From positions 1 to 64,000 of the forward strand of contig CAZTSI010000001.1 of the NCBI GenBank assembly GCA_964616755.1: a stretch of DNA of 64,000 nucleotides. Reading direction: 5' to 3'. The stretch comes from CAYNFR01 sp964616755. Its GTDB lineage: Bacteria; Bacteroidota; Bacteroidia; Chitinophagales; Saprospiraceae. Positions 18,809 to 27,465 of this stretch are shown here, one piece after another. Positions within the stretch are counted from its first letter, which is position 1; every line of letters starts with the position of its first letter. The notes below the pieces were generated by a model. The model was given only the letters and a program-made list of their open reading frames with translations, did not search any database and had not been told where the DNA came from. The translations under genes and the position numbers were made by a program.

Positions 18809-20647
18809 ATGAAATATATTTTATTAAACGTAGTCTTTTCCTTAGCGGTAACTCCATTTCTAATAAGTCAACATTTAGATGTAACAGGAGATGGCAAACT
18901 AAGAGGAAGATTTGATATGGCTCTTCAAAGCGATACGACCTCAATTCATTTAGGCTCACATTCCGGAATCAACCAATCTGCTGGTTTAAAAGGCAATACT
19001 TTCATAGGCTCGACATCTGGTAACAACAATACCATTGGCGCTTCTAATTCGTTTTTTGGATTTGAAGCCGGAAAAAGCAATGTGACAGGGGACGCCAATT
19101 CCTTTTTTGGTAGCTTCTCCGGTAGTTCAAATGTGGACGGACTCAACAATTCATTCTTCGGCAGATCTGCAGGAAACGCTAACACTTCTGGTCAAGCCAA
19201 CTCATTCTTTGGCTCGCTTAGTGGTCAAGCAAACACAACGGCAGGTGCGAATTCTTTCTTTGGTGCTGGTTCAGGGCAAAGTAACACAAGCGGGACGAAC
19301 AATTCGTTTTTTGGATTTGAAGCCGGACGAAATAATATAATGGCACACGATAATTCATTTTTTGGAACATCGGCCGGACGAAATAATACCGGTAATGATA
19401 ATTCCTTCTTTGGACGGTCTGCTGGAAGTGCTAATACTACAGGAAGCCAAAACGCCTTTTTTGGACGGGAAGCCGGAGGGGGAAATACGACTGGTAAAAA
19501 CAATTCATTCTTCGGCACCACCGCTGGAAATCGAAATACCAGTGGAGACAATAATTCCTTTTTTGGACGATCTGCAGGCTTTAATAACACAACCGGTCGA
19601 AACAACACATTCTTTGGTTTTTCCAGTGGTTTTGCCAATAATATAGGCGAAGACAATGCATTTTATGGCATTCTAGCCGGCACATCCAATACATCGGGAG
19701 CCTCTAACTCATTTTTCGGAACTAACTCTGGACAAAACAACTTAGATGGCAATAACAATGTCTTTATTGGAGCTAGTGCAGGTGTAGCTTCTATATCAGG
19801 CCATAATAATACGATTATAGGGTCTGCTGCTGGTATTTCGAATACCGGCAGCAATAATACCATGATCGGCTCGGATACGGGTGGGAATAATGTAACAGGG
19901 ACTAGTAATGTGTTTATTGGACATAGAGCTGGCTACCCCACCACAGGCCAAAGTAATCTGCTGTTTATAGACAATTCTGACACAATTCGCCCTTTAATTT
20001 GGGGTGATTTTCAATCTAATGACTTAATTGCCAACGCCGACTTTAGTGCCACTGGCAATATTGCCGTTTTAGACAGTTTGCTATTAACAAAGAATAAGAA
20101 TGTCGGCATTGGCGACAAGAACCCCTTGGCAAAACTAAGTATCAAAGTTCCTGATAATCAAGCACCTCTAATGGTTGAGATGGAGACGGGTGTTAAACTA
20201 ATTGTCCAAAAAAATGGGGGCGTCAGCATTGGGACGAATGCCTCTGCCATGACACCAGACAATGGACTCTATGTTCATGGTAATATCGTCTACAACGGTA
20301 CACTATCGCATTCTTCTGATGTCAGATTTAAACAGCATATTACGCCACTTCTCAAGTCGCTGGATGGCATAACCCGACTCCGTGGAGTTCGGTATTATTG
20401 GAATAAGCAAGCATTTCCGCAACGCGAATTTACCGCCGAAAGCCAGATAGGCTTAATCGCACAAGAGGTAGAATTGATCTATCCTGAACTTGTTCAAACA
20501 TCGCCAGATGGGTTTAAAAGTATAGATTATGTCAAATTGACTCCCATTCTTTTGGAGGCCATAAAAGAACTACACAGCAACAATGTCCAACTCGAAAAAC
20601 GACTCGAACAGATCGAAACATTTCTGCAAATAAGTAAAACGGAATAA
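18809..20647 (+). CDS. repeat-rich secreted protein with S74-type intramolecular chaperone domain
   Basis: 612 aa from the ATG at 18809 (an ATG at 18794 is also possible). A signal peptide is followed by about 19 tandem 17-residue repeats of the form NNSFFGxxAGxxNTTGx (about residues 60-385), which should build a regular beta-roll or helix like the YadA-type head. A linker follows, then a C-terminal domain (SDVRFKQHITPLLKSLDG ... GLIAQEVELIYPELV ... IDYVKLTPILLEAIKELH) of the peptidase S74 / endosialidase-chaperone family with a terminal coiled coil. Known members are trimeric fibres whose tail domain assists folding and may cleave itself off. Likely a trimeric surface adhesin or fibre. Confidence 0.85.
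   Translation: MKYILLNVVFSLAVTPFLISQHLDVTGDGKLRGRFDMALQSDTTSIHLGSHSGINQSAGLKGNTFIGSTSGNNNTIGASNSFFGFEAGKSNVTGDANSFFGSFSGSSNVDGLNNSFFGRSAGNANTSGQANSFFGSLSGQANTTAGANSFFGAGSGQSNTSGTNNSFFGFEAGRNNIMAHDNSFFGTSAGRNNTGNDNSFFGRSAGSANTTGSQNAFFGREAGGGNTTGKNNSFFGTTAGNRNTSGDNNSFFGRSAGFNNTTGRNNTFFGFSSGFANNIGEDNAFYGILAGTSNTSGASNSFFGTNSGQNNLDGNNNVFIGASAGVASISGHNNTIIGSAAGISNTGSNNTMIGSDTGGNNVTGTSNVFIGHRAGYPTTGQSNLLFIDNSDTIRPLIWGDFQSNDLIANADFSATGNIAVLDSLLLTKNKNVGIGDKNPLAKLSIKVPDNQAPLMVEMETGVKLIVQKNGGVSIGTNASAMTPDNGLYVHGNIVYNGTLSHSSDVRFKQHITPLLKSLDGITRLRGVRYYWNKQAFPQREFTAESQIGLIAQEVELIYPELVQTSPDGFKSIDYVKLTPILLEAIKELHSNNVQLEKRLEQIETFLQISKTE
18995..19957 (+). repeat. tandem 51-bp coding repeat (about 19 units)
   Basis: Each 51-bp unit encodes 17 residues with the invariant core N-x-F-F/I-G-x-x-x/A-G-x-x-N. 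Two units are 16 residues long (those beginning HDNSFFG and HNNTIIG). The last four units drift from FFG to FIG/IIG/MIG. Units differ at many third positions, so the expansion is old rather than recent. Confidence 0.85.
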
Positions 20648-20835
20648 GCTCTCTAAAGTAAAAATGTAACTTTTAAGCTAAAAAAATACTGACCGAAAAA
20701 TGCTATTTCTTAGGATGTTGCTGCTTTTATTTTGAATCTGAGCTGCTAATACTAAAAAATAGCCTTGCCTAATGAATTAACTGATGTTAAATCCAAAAGA
20801 ATTTAACTGAATAGTTAGGTACATATTTTGAGCAG

Positions 20836-20858
20836 ATTATGCAAGAATATTGCATAAT
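20836..20858. repeat. perfect 9-bp inverted repeat between convergent genes
   Basis: ATTATGCAA, a 5-nt loop, then TTGCATAAT, lying 26 bp beyond the S10 peptidase stop and 189 bp beyond the repeat-protein stop. It is AT-rich, so it is weak as a terminator stem and has no clear T tract. It could be a weak bidirectional terminator or a protein-binding palindrome. Confidence 0.45.
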
Positions 20859-20883
20859 AAGCCTTCGCTTGATCGAAAAACCA

Positions 20884-22389
20884 TTATTTTCTACTATAGG
20901 CTATAAAATCAGCCAAATCCTTTTTAAACTTAATCAAAGATGGTTCATGAGTATACATCATATGCCCGGCTTCATAATAGGTCATGATAATGTTATTTCT
21001 TATTTCAGGTGTTAAAGCCATATGATCCAAAGTATATTCGACACCATAAAAGGGTGTGGCTAGGTCATAATATCCATTCATAATAAGGACTTTTAAGTGC
21101 GGATCTTTATTCATTGCCTCTGCCATGTCTATGGCAGTATGAATAGCCGTCTGAGTGCCCCAACCCATATTCCCTTGATGAGACCAGTCCCACTTGAAGC
21201 CCGGTGTGCCATAGGCGGAGGTTTTGTAATGTAATTCTTTACTCACGCCTAAGTCACGATATAGGTAATCGAGAAACCCTGTTGTATACGCGGGAGATAT
21301 CGCATCACTTTGCGGATCAGTAGATGCATTCTGGTTAAGTAGTTGTTGATTGATGCCCACGAAACGTGCGTCAAGACGCCCAATTGTTTTGCCACTATCA
21401 CGCATCAATTCATTGAAGAATTCTGAGGCTTTTAAACGCAAGTTGGCACGGATCCAAATTTCATTGCTGATCCCTGTGTATTGAGACAATTTTTCTGCAA
21501 CTTTCAATTTTTCTTCTGCCTCAATACGAGTTCCTTTGAATAAGGCCGGCAAATATTCCCTTTCGTTAAACTGCCTAATTTCCGTAAGAAAAACCGATAA
21601 GTTATTAGGCATATCTTTCAGACGATTATGATACCATGCGGCTGCCGCGTAGCTTGGGAAATGAGATAAATAAGGAATATCCGAACCAACCGGGAACGTG
21701 AGCGTATTCAGGTCAAAAACAGCAGAGACCATCACCACCCCGTTTAAGGCAAAACCATTTTCGAGCAAATAACGCATAACCCCAGCATTTCTAAAAGTAC
21801 CATAACTCTCGCCGAGCAAATACTTCGGTGACTGAAGACGGTCATATTGTTTTAAGAACTGGATGATAAATAAACTCGTTGCACGGATGTCTTGATCGAC
21901 TCCCCAGAAATCCTTCCCCTCTGCTTTCCCAACAGCATGACTTAGCCCAGTGCCTATGGGATCCATCATGACCACATCCGCTATATCCAAAATGGAGTAA
22001 TCGTTATTGACTACTTGATAGGGCGCTGCTGGCGTATAGCTTGGATCGTTGACTACGATCCTTTTTGGCCCCATAACACCCATGTGGAGCCAATAGGACG
22101 ACGAGCCGGGGCCTCCATTGAATGAAAATATGATAGGTCGATTAGAAGGACCATCCTCCTTAAAGTAAGCGGTAAACCCGTGGAGGGCGATAGTCTCATT
22201 GTTTTCATCCCGCAAACGAAACGTGCCAGCCCTAGTTTTTAATTGATGTGTGACACCCTCAATTGATACGGACTGAACGGATTCAAAAACTTGAGCTTCG
22301 GGTATGGGCTTTTCGATAGATTTTTCTTGACCATAGCATGGAGAGTACATTGATCCTATCCATAATAGTGCAGGTAGTAAATATTTCAT
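20884..22389 (-). CDS. secreted serine carboxypeptidase-like protein (peptidase S10)
   Basis: 501 aa with a signal peptide (MKYLLPALLWIGSMYSPCYG). It has the alpha/beta-hydrolase carboxypeptidase Y fold. The oxyanion/substrate motif is FNGGPGSSSYW, the nucleophile Ser lies in LGESYGTFR, the Asp is in MNGYYDLATPF and the His in YEAGHMMYTHE, so the triad is complete. Family role: releases C-terminal residues from peptides at acidic pH, here probably in the periplasm or outside the cell. Monocistronic, with long non-coding flanks. Confidence 0.92.
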   Translation of the reverse strand: MKYLLPALLWIGSMYSPCYGQEKSIEKPIPEAQVFESVQSVSIEGVTHQLKTRAGTFRLRDENNETIALHGFTAYFKEDGPSNRPIIFSFNGGPGSSSYWLHMGVMGPKRIVVNDPSYTPAAPYQVVNNDYSILDIADVVMMDPIGTGLSHAVGKAEGKDFWGVDQDIRATSLFIIQFLKQYDRLQSPKYLLGESYGTFRNAGVMRYLLENGFALNGVVMVSAVFDLNTLTFPVGSDIPYLSHFPSYAAAAWYHNRLKDMPNNLSVFLTEIRQFNEREYLPALFKGTRIEAEEKLKVAEKLSQYTGISNEIWIRANLRLKASEFFNELMRDSGKTIGRLDARFVGINQQLLNQNASTDPQSDAISPAYTTGFLDYLYRDLGVSKELHYKTSAYGTPGFKWDWSHQGNMGWGTQTAIHTAIDMAEAMNKDPHLKVLIMNGYYDLATPFYGVEYTLDHMALTPEIRNNIIMTYYEAGHMMYTHEPSLIKFKKDLADFIAYSRK

Positions 22390-22796
22390 AACTCATCAAG
22401 TTTTTTTCGTTAACACTAAATGTAATCATTTTCAGAAAAAGGACTGCTCGATCTAGCATTATTCCAAGTATTCCTAGAGGTCTTAATGATATGATCTGCT
22501 AGTTCTTAGCTCAGTTTGCAATATTGTGATGGTACGTTCTAACACAATTATTCGCATACATTGCGACTTTTGACCATGTCAACCCGTGAAATGTATAGAG
22601 GCTGAAGTATTACAGATGAGCTAGCTCTGAACATGAGCCACACGTATACCCAAAGATGACGTCTTTATTTAAAAAGCGTCCATACAATCTTTCATGGATA
22701 CTGATAAATATTTAATCTCTTTAGAGAATACAAGACTTACCTCTAAATGTCAAAATGAAATTGCTCTAATGCTAGTCAGTCATAATAGGGAGATTA
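22390..22796. other. intergenic region without a supported gene
   Basis: About 400 bp between the S10 peptidase start and the carbonic anhydrase stop. A 71-codon plus-strand frame (22694-22909) runs into the carbonic anhydrase gene on the other strand and has no recognisable features. No convincing promoter or hairpin was found. Confidence 0.5.
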
Positions 22797-23447
22797 TTAA
22801 TTTAATTGAGCACTACTCATATCAAAAAACTCGACAGCACCAGTGGATATATCGTACATACCACCGACGATTAATATTTCACCGTCCTGCTCCATTTGAT
22901 TTAGGATAGCGCTTCGATTATGGATATTGTCTATAGTCATAAGGACATTTTTTGCAGCGACATCATCCACAAATTTCGTGTTGGCAGAATTTCTTTTTGA
23001 AGCCTCTTTGGGTGATTCAACCGCTTCAACTGCAGGCTTGATTTTGCTAATTAACGCGGTAAGATTGCCCATTTTTGCATCATCACACGCCCCCTTAATC
23101 GCACCACAACTAGTATGCCCTAGCACAAGTATTAATTTAGTGCCCGCAAGTTTAGAGGCAAACTCCATACTTCCTAATATATCTTCATTAACAAAATTTC
23201 CCGCGATACGGATACTAAAAATATCTCCTAATCCTTGATCAAATATGATTTCGGCTGAAGCTCTTGAGTCGATACAGCTTAAAATGGTAGCAAATGGAAA
23301 CTGACCATAGCGCGTATCGTTGACTTGCTCGAGAAGATTGCGATTCGCTTTCAAATTGTTTTGAAAGCGAAGGTTTCCTTCCTTTAGAAATTGTAAAGCC
23401 TTTGCTGGGGTCAGCATTGATTGTGTTTCTTTAGTGTGTGCTTTCAT
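22797..23447 (-). CDS. beta-class carbonic anhydrase
   Basis: 216 aa. Interconverts CO2 and bicarbonate. The zinc ligands and the Asp-Arg dyad are visible in SCIDSRASAE (Cys, Asp, Arg) and GHTSCGAIKGA (His, Cys), with the intervening RIAGNFVNEDILGSMEFA stretch typical of bacterial beta enzymes. The start at 23447 is kept; an internal ATG at residue 11 is possible. It lies 8 bp downstream of the SulP transporter gene on the same strand, so the pair is very probably an operon in which imported bicarbonate is equilibrated with CO2 in the cytoplasm. Confidence 0.95.
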   Translation of the reverse strand: MKAHTKETQSMLTPAKALQFLKEGNLRFQNNLKANRNLLEQVNDTRYGQFPFATILSCIDSRASAEIIFDQGLGDIFSIRIAGNFVNEDILGSMEFASKLAGTKLILVLGHTSCGAIKGACDDAKMGNLTALISKIKPAVEAVESPKEASKRNSANTKFVDDVAAKNVLMTIDNIHNRSAILNQMEQDGEILIVGGMYDISTGAVEFFDMSSAQLN

Positions 23448-23455
23448 GTTTAATA

Positions 23456-25069
23456 TTAATTATTAGGCCGATAAATATTTATCTTAGGTCTGAGCTTAAA
23501 AAACTCTAAAAAACTCTTTGGATTATCTATCTCACCACGTTCGGATATAAGATGAATATGAATGTTCCTATTTCTCGCTTTGATTGCAAAATCATCAAGA
23601 ATCTCTATGACATCATGATCAAGAAACCTAGTCTTGCGGACGTCCAATTCTAAATATGAATTTGCTGGAATCTTGTCTAATTCATTTAGTATGGCACCCT
23701 TATTTAGGAAGGTGACCTCTTCAGCCAATGTTAGTTTTAATTTATTATCATCGACATCTTCCCCTTCTTTATGTAGGAAGAAGGAGTTTTGATAGCTCTT
23801 GAGCAATACAATGAAAATCCCCACCGCTAGCCCCATCCCAATGCCTGTAAGAAGGTCGGTAAATACAATTCCGAGAAGCGTAATCATAAAGGGTAAAAAC
23901 TGTTTCCACCCATAGTCATACATCTGCTTAAACAAAGCTGGTTTGGCCAGTTTATATCCGACTATTAAGAGAATGGCCGCTAGCACCGAAAGTGGGATCA
24001 TGTTGAGTAGGGTCGGGATAAAAATAACGGATATTAAGAGCAAAAATCCGTGAAAGATGGCTGACATTTTGGATTTGCCGCCTGATTGTATGTTAGCTGA
24101 ACTTCTAACGATTACTTGCGAGATAGGAAGACCTCCGATTAAGCCAGAGATTATATTCCCTGTGCCTTGAGCAAAGAGTTCTCTATTGGTAGGAGTAACA
24201 TTTTTATCTGGGTCTAATTTGTCGGTTGCTTCAACGCATAACAGCGTCTCCAAGCTTGCCACAAGACCTAGAGTAAATGCTATGACCCATACTTGTGGAT
24301 TAGTGATCGCTGCAAAATTAGGAAAACTGATCTGTCCCAAAAACGAACTCATATCTTCTGGCACTGGCACATTCACTAAATGCGAATTTTCTATACTAAG
24401 CGAAGTATTTGATTTGGTCAAAACATAAAACACTATACCCGCTACTACGGCTACCAAAGGCCCCTGAACAAGTTCAAAAATTTTACCCTTTTTTAACAAG
24501 ACTTTATCCCACAACAACAGAATGCCTAATGCAATAAACCCGATGATTGCAGAGCTGGGATGTATATAGTCTAACATGTTTGCTAACTCGCTAAAGGTGT
24601 TTTCACCATCTATTTGATTAAAATCCATATCACCTTCTGGATCTGCATCGTATCCGAAAAAATGTGGTATTTGTTTGAGGATGATAATGATACCAATGCC
24701 CGAAAGCATCCCTTTGATGACCGATGAGGGAAAATAATATCCAATGACACCTGCCTTAGCAATGGCAAATAAAATCTGAAGCACACCGCCGAGTACAACT
24801 GCTACTAATAGATCTTGATAACTACCCAATGTACTGATCGCTGCTAAAACGATTGCTGCCAATCCCGCCGCAGGGCCACTCACGCCGATCTTGGATCCAC
24901 TGATCGCTCCAACTACGATACCGCCCACAATTCCAGCAATCACGCCAGAAAACAAAGGAGCGCCGCTTGCCAAGGCTATTCCTAAACACAATGGCAACGC
25001 CACAAAAAAGACAACTATGCTCGCAGGCAAATCCTTATTTAAGGTGGCGAACAGTTTATTTGAGCTCAT
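23456..25069 (-). CDS. SulP family anion (bicarbonate-type) transporter with STAS domain
   Basis: 537 aa. N-terminal membrane domain with about 12-14 helices, starting KDLPASIVVFFVALPLCLGIALASG (region at residues 12-36) and including SGPAAGLAAIVLAAI, typical of SulP carriers. The C-terminal region (about 440-537) has a STAS-like alpha/beta pattern with LELDVRKTRFLDHDVIEIL. Related proteins carry sulfate or bicarbonate. Pairing with carbonic anhydrase favours Na+-coupled bicarbonate uptake (BicA-like), and the NQR pump elsewhere in the window could supply the sodium gradient. The substrate is inferred, not shown. Confidence 0.92.
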   Translation of the reverse strand: MSSNKLFATLNKDLPASIVVFFVALPLCLGIALASGAPLFSGVIAGIVGGIVVGAISGSKIGVSGPAAGLAAIVLAAISTLGSYQDLLVAVVLGGVLQILFAIAKAGVIGYYFPSSVIKGMLSGIGIIIILKQIPHFFGYDADPEGDMDFNQIDGENTFSELANMLDYIHPSSAIIGFIALGILLLWDKVLLKKGKIFELVQGPLVAVVAGIVFYVLTKSNTSLSIENSHLVNVPVPEDMSSFLGQISFPNFAAITNPQVWVIAFTLGLVASLETLLCVEATDKLDPDKNVTPTNRELFAQGTGNIISGLIGGLPISQVIVRSSANIQSGGKSKMSAIFHGFLLLISVIFIPTLLNMIPLSVLAAILLIVGYKLAKPALFKQMYDYGWKQFLPFMITLLGIVFTDLLTGIGMGLAVGIFIVLLKSYQNSFFLHKEGEDVDDNKLKLTLAEEVTFLNKGAILNELDKIPANSYLELDVRKTRFLDHDVIEILDDFAIKARNRNIHIHLISERGEIDNPKSFLEFFKLRPKINIYRPNN

Positions 25070-25204
25070 GAGTTTTGTTTTATTACAAAATTAAACTTTT
25101 TATTAACAATGATAGTAATACTTTTGATATTAAAGCATTAATATTATCTCGGTATGTAATCGTAACAATGCCTTTTTCTCGCCGCTATATCCAATATAAT
25201 TGTC

Positions 25205-25906
25205 ATGAGTATTTCGCTAAAAATTGACTTGAACCCAAATATTTATTTAAAGGATCCTCAGGATTCCGCTTTGGGTCGAAAAATTATCGAGCATGGTATT
25301 GAGCTGATTTACTCGCTTGGCTTTGAGAGTTTCACCTTCAAGAAGTTAGCCGAACGTATTGAATCAACAGAAGCATCTATTTATCGGTATTTCGAAAACA
25401 AACATATGTTGCTTACCTACCTTATGGCGTGGTATTGGGAATGGGTAAACTATCTTATCTCCGTTAACTTGACCAACCTCGAAGATCCTCAAAGAAAATT
25501 GAAGGTCATAATCAAATCCTTCTTGACGGCTTCAGAACAAAATCCTTTGGTGGATTACGTCGACGAAAGCAAACTAAATGAAATTGTTATTGCCGAAGGC
25601 TCAAAAGTGTATCATACCAAGGATGTGGACAACCAAAATTCTAAAGGTTATTTTAAGAACTACAAAGATTTGATTTCATTGGTGTCACGAGTCATCTCAG
25701 AAGTAGATCCCACGTTCAAATATCCTCAAGTCTTGGCGTCGAATTTGTTTGAGATGTCTAATACGCAAATTCATTTTGCTAAGCACCTACCTAGGCTTAC
25801 GGATATTAAGACAGAGGGGCAAGATTTTGAGGAGGTAGAGTTGATGCTGAATTATTTTGTCGAAAAACTTTTGAGCTCTCCTGCCAACAACAGTTCTTTA
25901 CGTTAA
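25205..25906 (+). CDS. TetR/AcrR family transcriptional regulator
   Basis: 233 aa. The N-terminal helix-turn-helix (about residues 25-70) reads SLGFESFTFKKLAERIESTE followed by ASIYRYFENKHMLL, a clear TetR signature. The C-terminal helical ligand domain is not assignable. It is divergent from the SulP/carbonic anhydrase operon across 135 bp, so it may control that operon and itself. TAACAATG occurs twice as a direct repeat in that gap. Its stop overlaps the next start by one base (TAATG), coupling it to the RlmG-like gene. Confidence 0.9.
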   Translation: MSISLKIDLNPNIYLKDPQDSALGRKIIEHGIELIYSLGFESFTFKKLAERIESTEASIYRYFENKHMLLTYLMAWYWEWVNYLISVNLTNLEDPQRKLKVIIKSFLTASEQNPLVDYVDESKLNEIVIAEGSKVYHTKDVDNQNSKGYFKNYKDLISLVSRVISEVDPTFKYPQVLASNLFEMSNTQIHFAKHLPRLTDIKTEGQDFEEVELMLNYFVEKLLSSPANNSSLR

Positions 25907-26997
25907 TGAGCAATAACCTTGATGATGAAGGCCCTCGGTTTAGCTTTGACAGATGGCCGCCTTCGGCTGACAGAAATCTTCGCGCTTGGAATACGGCAGA
26001 CGAATGGCTTCTAGCTGCTGCAAAAGATAGGGGTAATGATGAAGTAGTAGGCATCTATCATGATCGATTCGGGTTTTTATCTGCGCTTGTATCGTCCTCT
26101 CATACCCATGTTTTTGCAAGCTATTCTTCTGAAATAGCTGCCGCAAAACATCACACAAGCGGACGTACCAATACAACTATCCATTCTCTTTTAGACCCGA
26201 TAGAATCGGATCTGCTCGAAACTGCATTGATTCACATTCCCAAATCCATTGACTTGTTTGAATGGTATATCTGGCATGCTCATAGAGCCTTGAGCAGAGA
26301 TGGTTTTTGTTTGGCAGGATTCATGACGCGCCATTTTACAAAAGAGTGGCTCAATGTAGCTCACAAATATTTTGATTATATTACTCAATCAAAAGCCCTA
26401 AAGAAATCTCGCGTCATCACTATGAGGGGCAAAAAGGATAACGTTGTGTTCGAGCCCATCACTCAGATACGATGGAAGGATCATACCTTGCGTCAGTATA
26501 AAGGTGGCTTTGCTTCAGATCGAATTGACATGGCCACTCAGTTTTTGTTGTCGCAGTTGATCCTTTCAGAAAACCTTGAGTGCGTGTTAGATTTGGGCTG
26601 CGGCAATGGCATCATTGCCTACGAAATACTTCGCAGACTTCCGATGGCTCAAATACATGTAATAGATGATAGTCTTTTGGCTATAGCCTCTGCGCGAATG
26701 AATCTACAAACTAACAATATCCATTTTCACGAAGCATATCACCTAAATGATTTCGAAAATGGTATGTTTGATTTAATTGTTACGAATCCACCGTTTCATT
26801 TTGGATATGAGATTGATATCAGTATTCCTATAGATCTGTTTGCGGCTGCTAAAAGTAAACTCAGCCCGAAGGGTAGTCTTGTCATTGTGGCTAACCGCCA
26901 CCTCAATTACATGACCCATCTGATTAAAATCTATCCTAATGTTTCCATCCTCGCTCAAAACCAAAAATTTATCATTTATGATGCTCGTTTAAAATAG
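25906..26997 (+). CDS. RlmG/RsmC-like rRNA (guanine-N2)-methyltransferase
   Basis: 363 aa. Two-domain architecture of the RsmC/RlmG group: a degenerate N-terminal methyltransferase-like half (about 1-190) and a C-terminal catalytic half. The catalytic half has SAM motif I VLDLGCGNGIIAYE and the N2-guanine/adenine motif NPPFH (in DLIVTNPPFHFG). Known relatives methylate a guanosine in 23S (RlmG) or 16S (RsmC) rRNA. The N-terminal half has the reduced motifs expected of the substrate-binding domain. Starts on the last base of the TetR stop, an unusual partner for an rRNA enzyme. Confidence 0.85.
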   Translation: MSNNLDDEGPRFSFDRWPPSADRNLRAWNTADEWLLAAAKDRGNDEVVGIYHDRFGFLSALVSSSHTHVFASYSSEIAAAKHHTSGRTNTTIHSLLDPIESDLLETALIHIPKSIDLFEWYIWHAHRALSRDGFCLAGFMTRHFTKEWLNVAHKYFDYITQSKALKKSRVITMRGKKDNVVFEPITQIRWKDHTLRQYKGGFASDRIDMATQFLLSQLILSENLECVLDLGCGNGIIAYEILRRLPMAQIHVIDDSLLAIASARMNLQTNNIHFHEAYHLNDFENGMFDLIVTNPPFHFGYEIDISIPIDLFAAAKSKLSPKGSLVIVANRHLNYMTHLIKIYPNVSILAQNQKFIIYDARLK

Positions 26998-27089
26998 ACC
27001 TGTTATTGGATTTGCAAAATAGCGCTTTAAATAGTAATATTGACATATCACGCTGTATATGCACTTCGGTGAGACAATTCAACGTACTT

Positions 27090-27109
27090 AATCAAATTCA
27101 ATCAAATTC
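27090..27109 (+). repeat. tandem 10-bp direct repeat
   Basis: AATCAAATTC occurs twice in immediate succession, 8 bp before the ATG at 27118. It sits where ribosome binding or a short leader would lie. Possibly chance or a slippage duplication. Confidence 0.5.
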
Positions 27110-27117
27110 TAATAACT

Positions 27118-27465
27118 ATGAAAATTCTACTTTTTTGTGTGAGTTATCTCTTTGGCTTGACTACTGAAACACTTTCTGATCCTATAGGCACGTATGCGTA
27201 TACGGTAAATACGCCAAACGGTTTAGTCTCAGGCGAGATCATGCTAGCTAAAAATTCTAAAGGCGATTATGAAGGAAGCATATCTGCCTATGGGCAAACA
27301 TTTGAAATGACAGATGTTGTCGTCATGCAGGATGCTTTACATTTTAAGACAGCGGTAAGTGGATACATCTCTACCATCAAAGGAAAATTTGAAGGAAATT
27401 TCTACGTAGCCACGATTTATGTTGAAGGTGTTGAAATACCGCTTAAGGCAGAAAAAGTCAAATGA
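27118..27465 (+). CDS. small secreted beta-rich protein, unknown function
   Basis: 115 aa with a short signal peptide (MKILLFCVSYLFGLTTETLS). The rest is a series of short beta strands (GTYAYTV, GLVSGEIML, GDYEGSISAYGQ, FKTAVSGYI, GKFEGNFYVATIYVEG), suggestive of a small lipocalin-like barrel. I recognise this pattern as common in Bacteroidota periplasmic proteins but cannot name a function. The stop overlaps the next start in an ATGA arrangement, so the two are translationally coupled and probably work together. Confidence 0.75.
   Translation: MKILLFCVSYLFGLTTETLSDPIGTYAYTVNTPNGLVSGEIMLAKNSKGDYEGSISAYGQTFEMTDVVVMQDALHFKTAVSGYISTIKGKFEGNFYVATIYVEGVEIPLKAEKVK

Noticed and set aside
18946..19863. 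Several alternative-frame and reverse-strand open frames of up to 143 codons across the repeat gene
   Set aside because: They are shadows of the 51-bp coding repeat, which keeps all frames open; they read as repetitive low-complexity peptides.
22694..22909. 71-codon plus-strand frame
   Set aside because: Runs into the carbonic anhydrase gene on the other strand, with no recognisable features.
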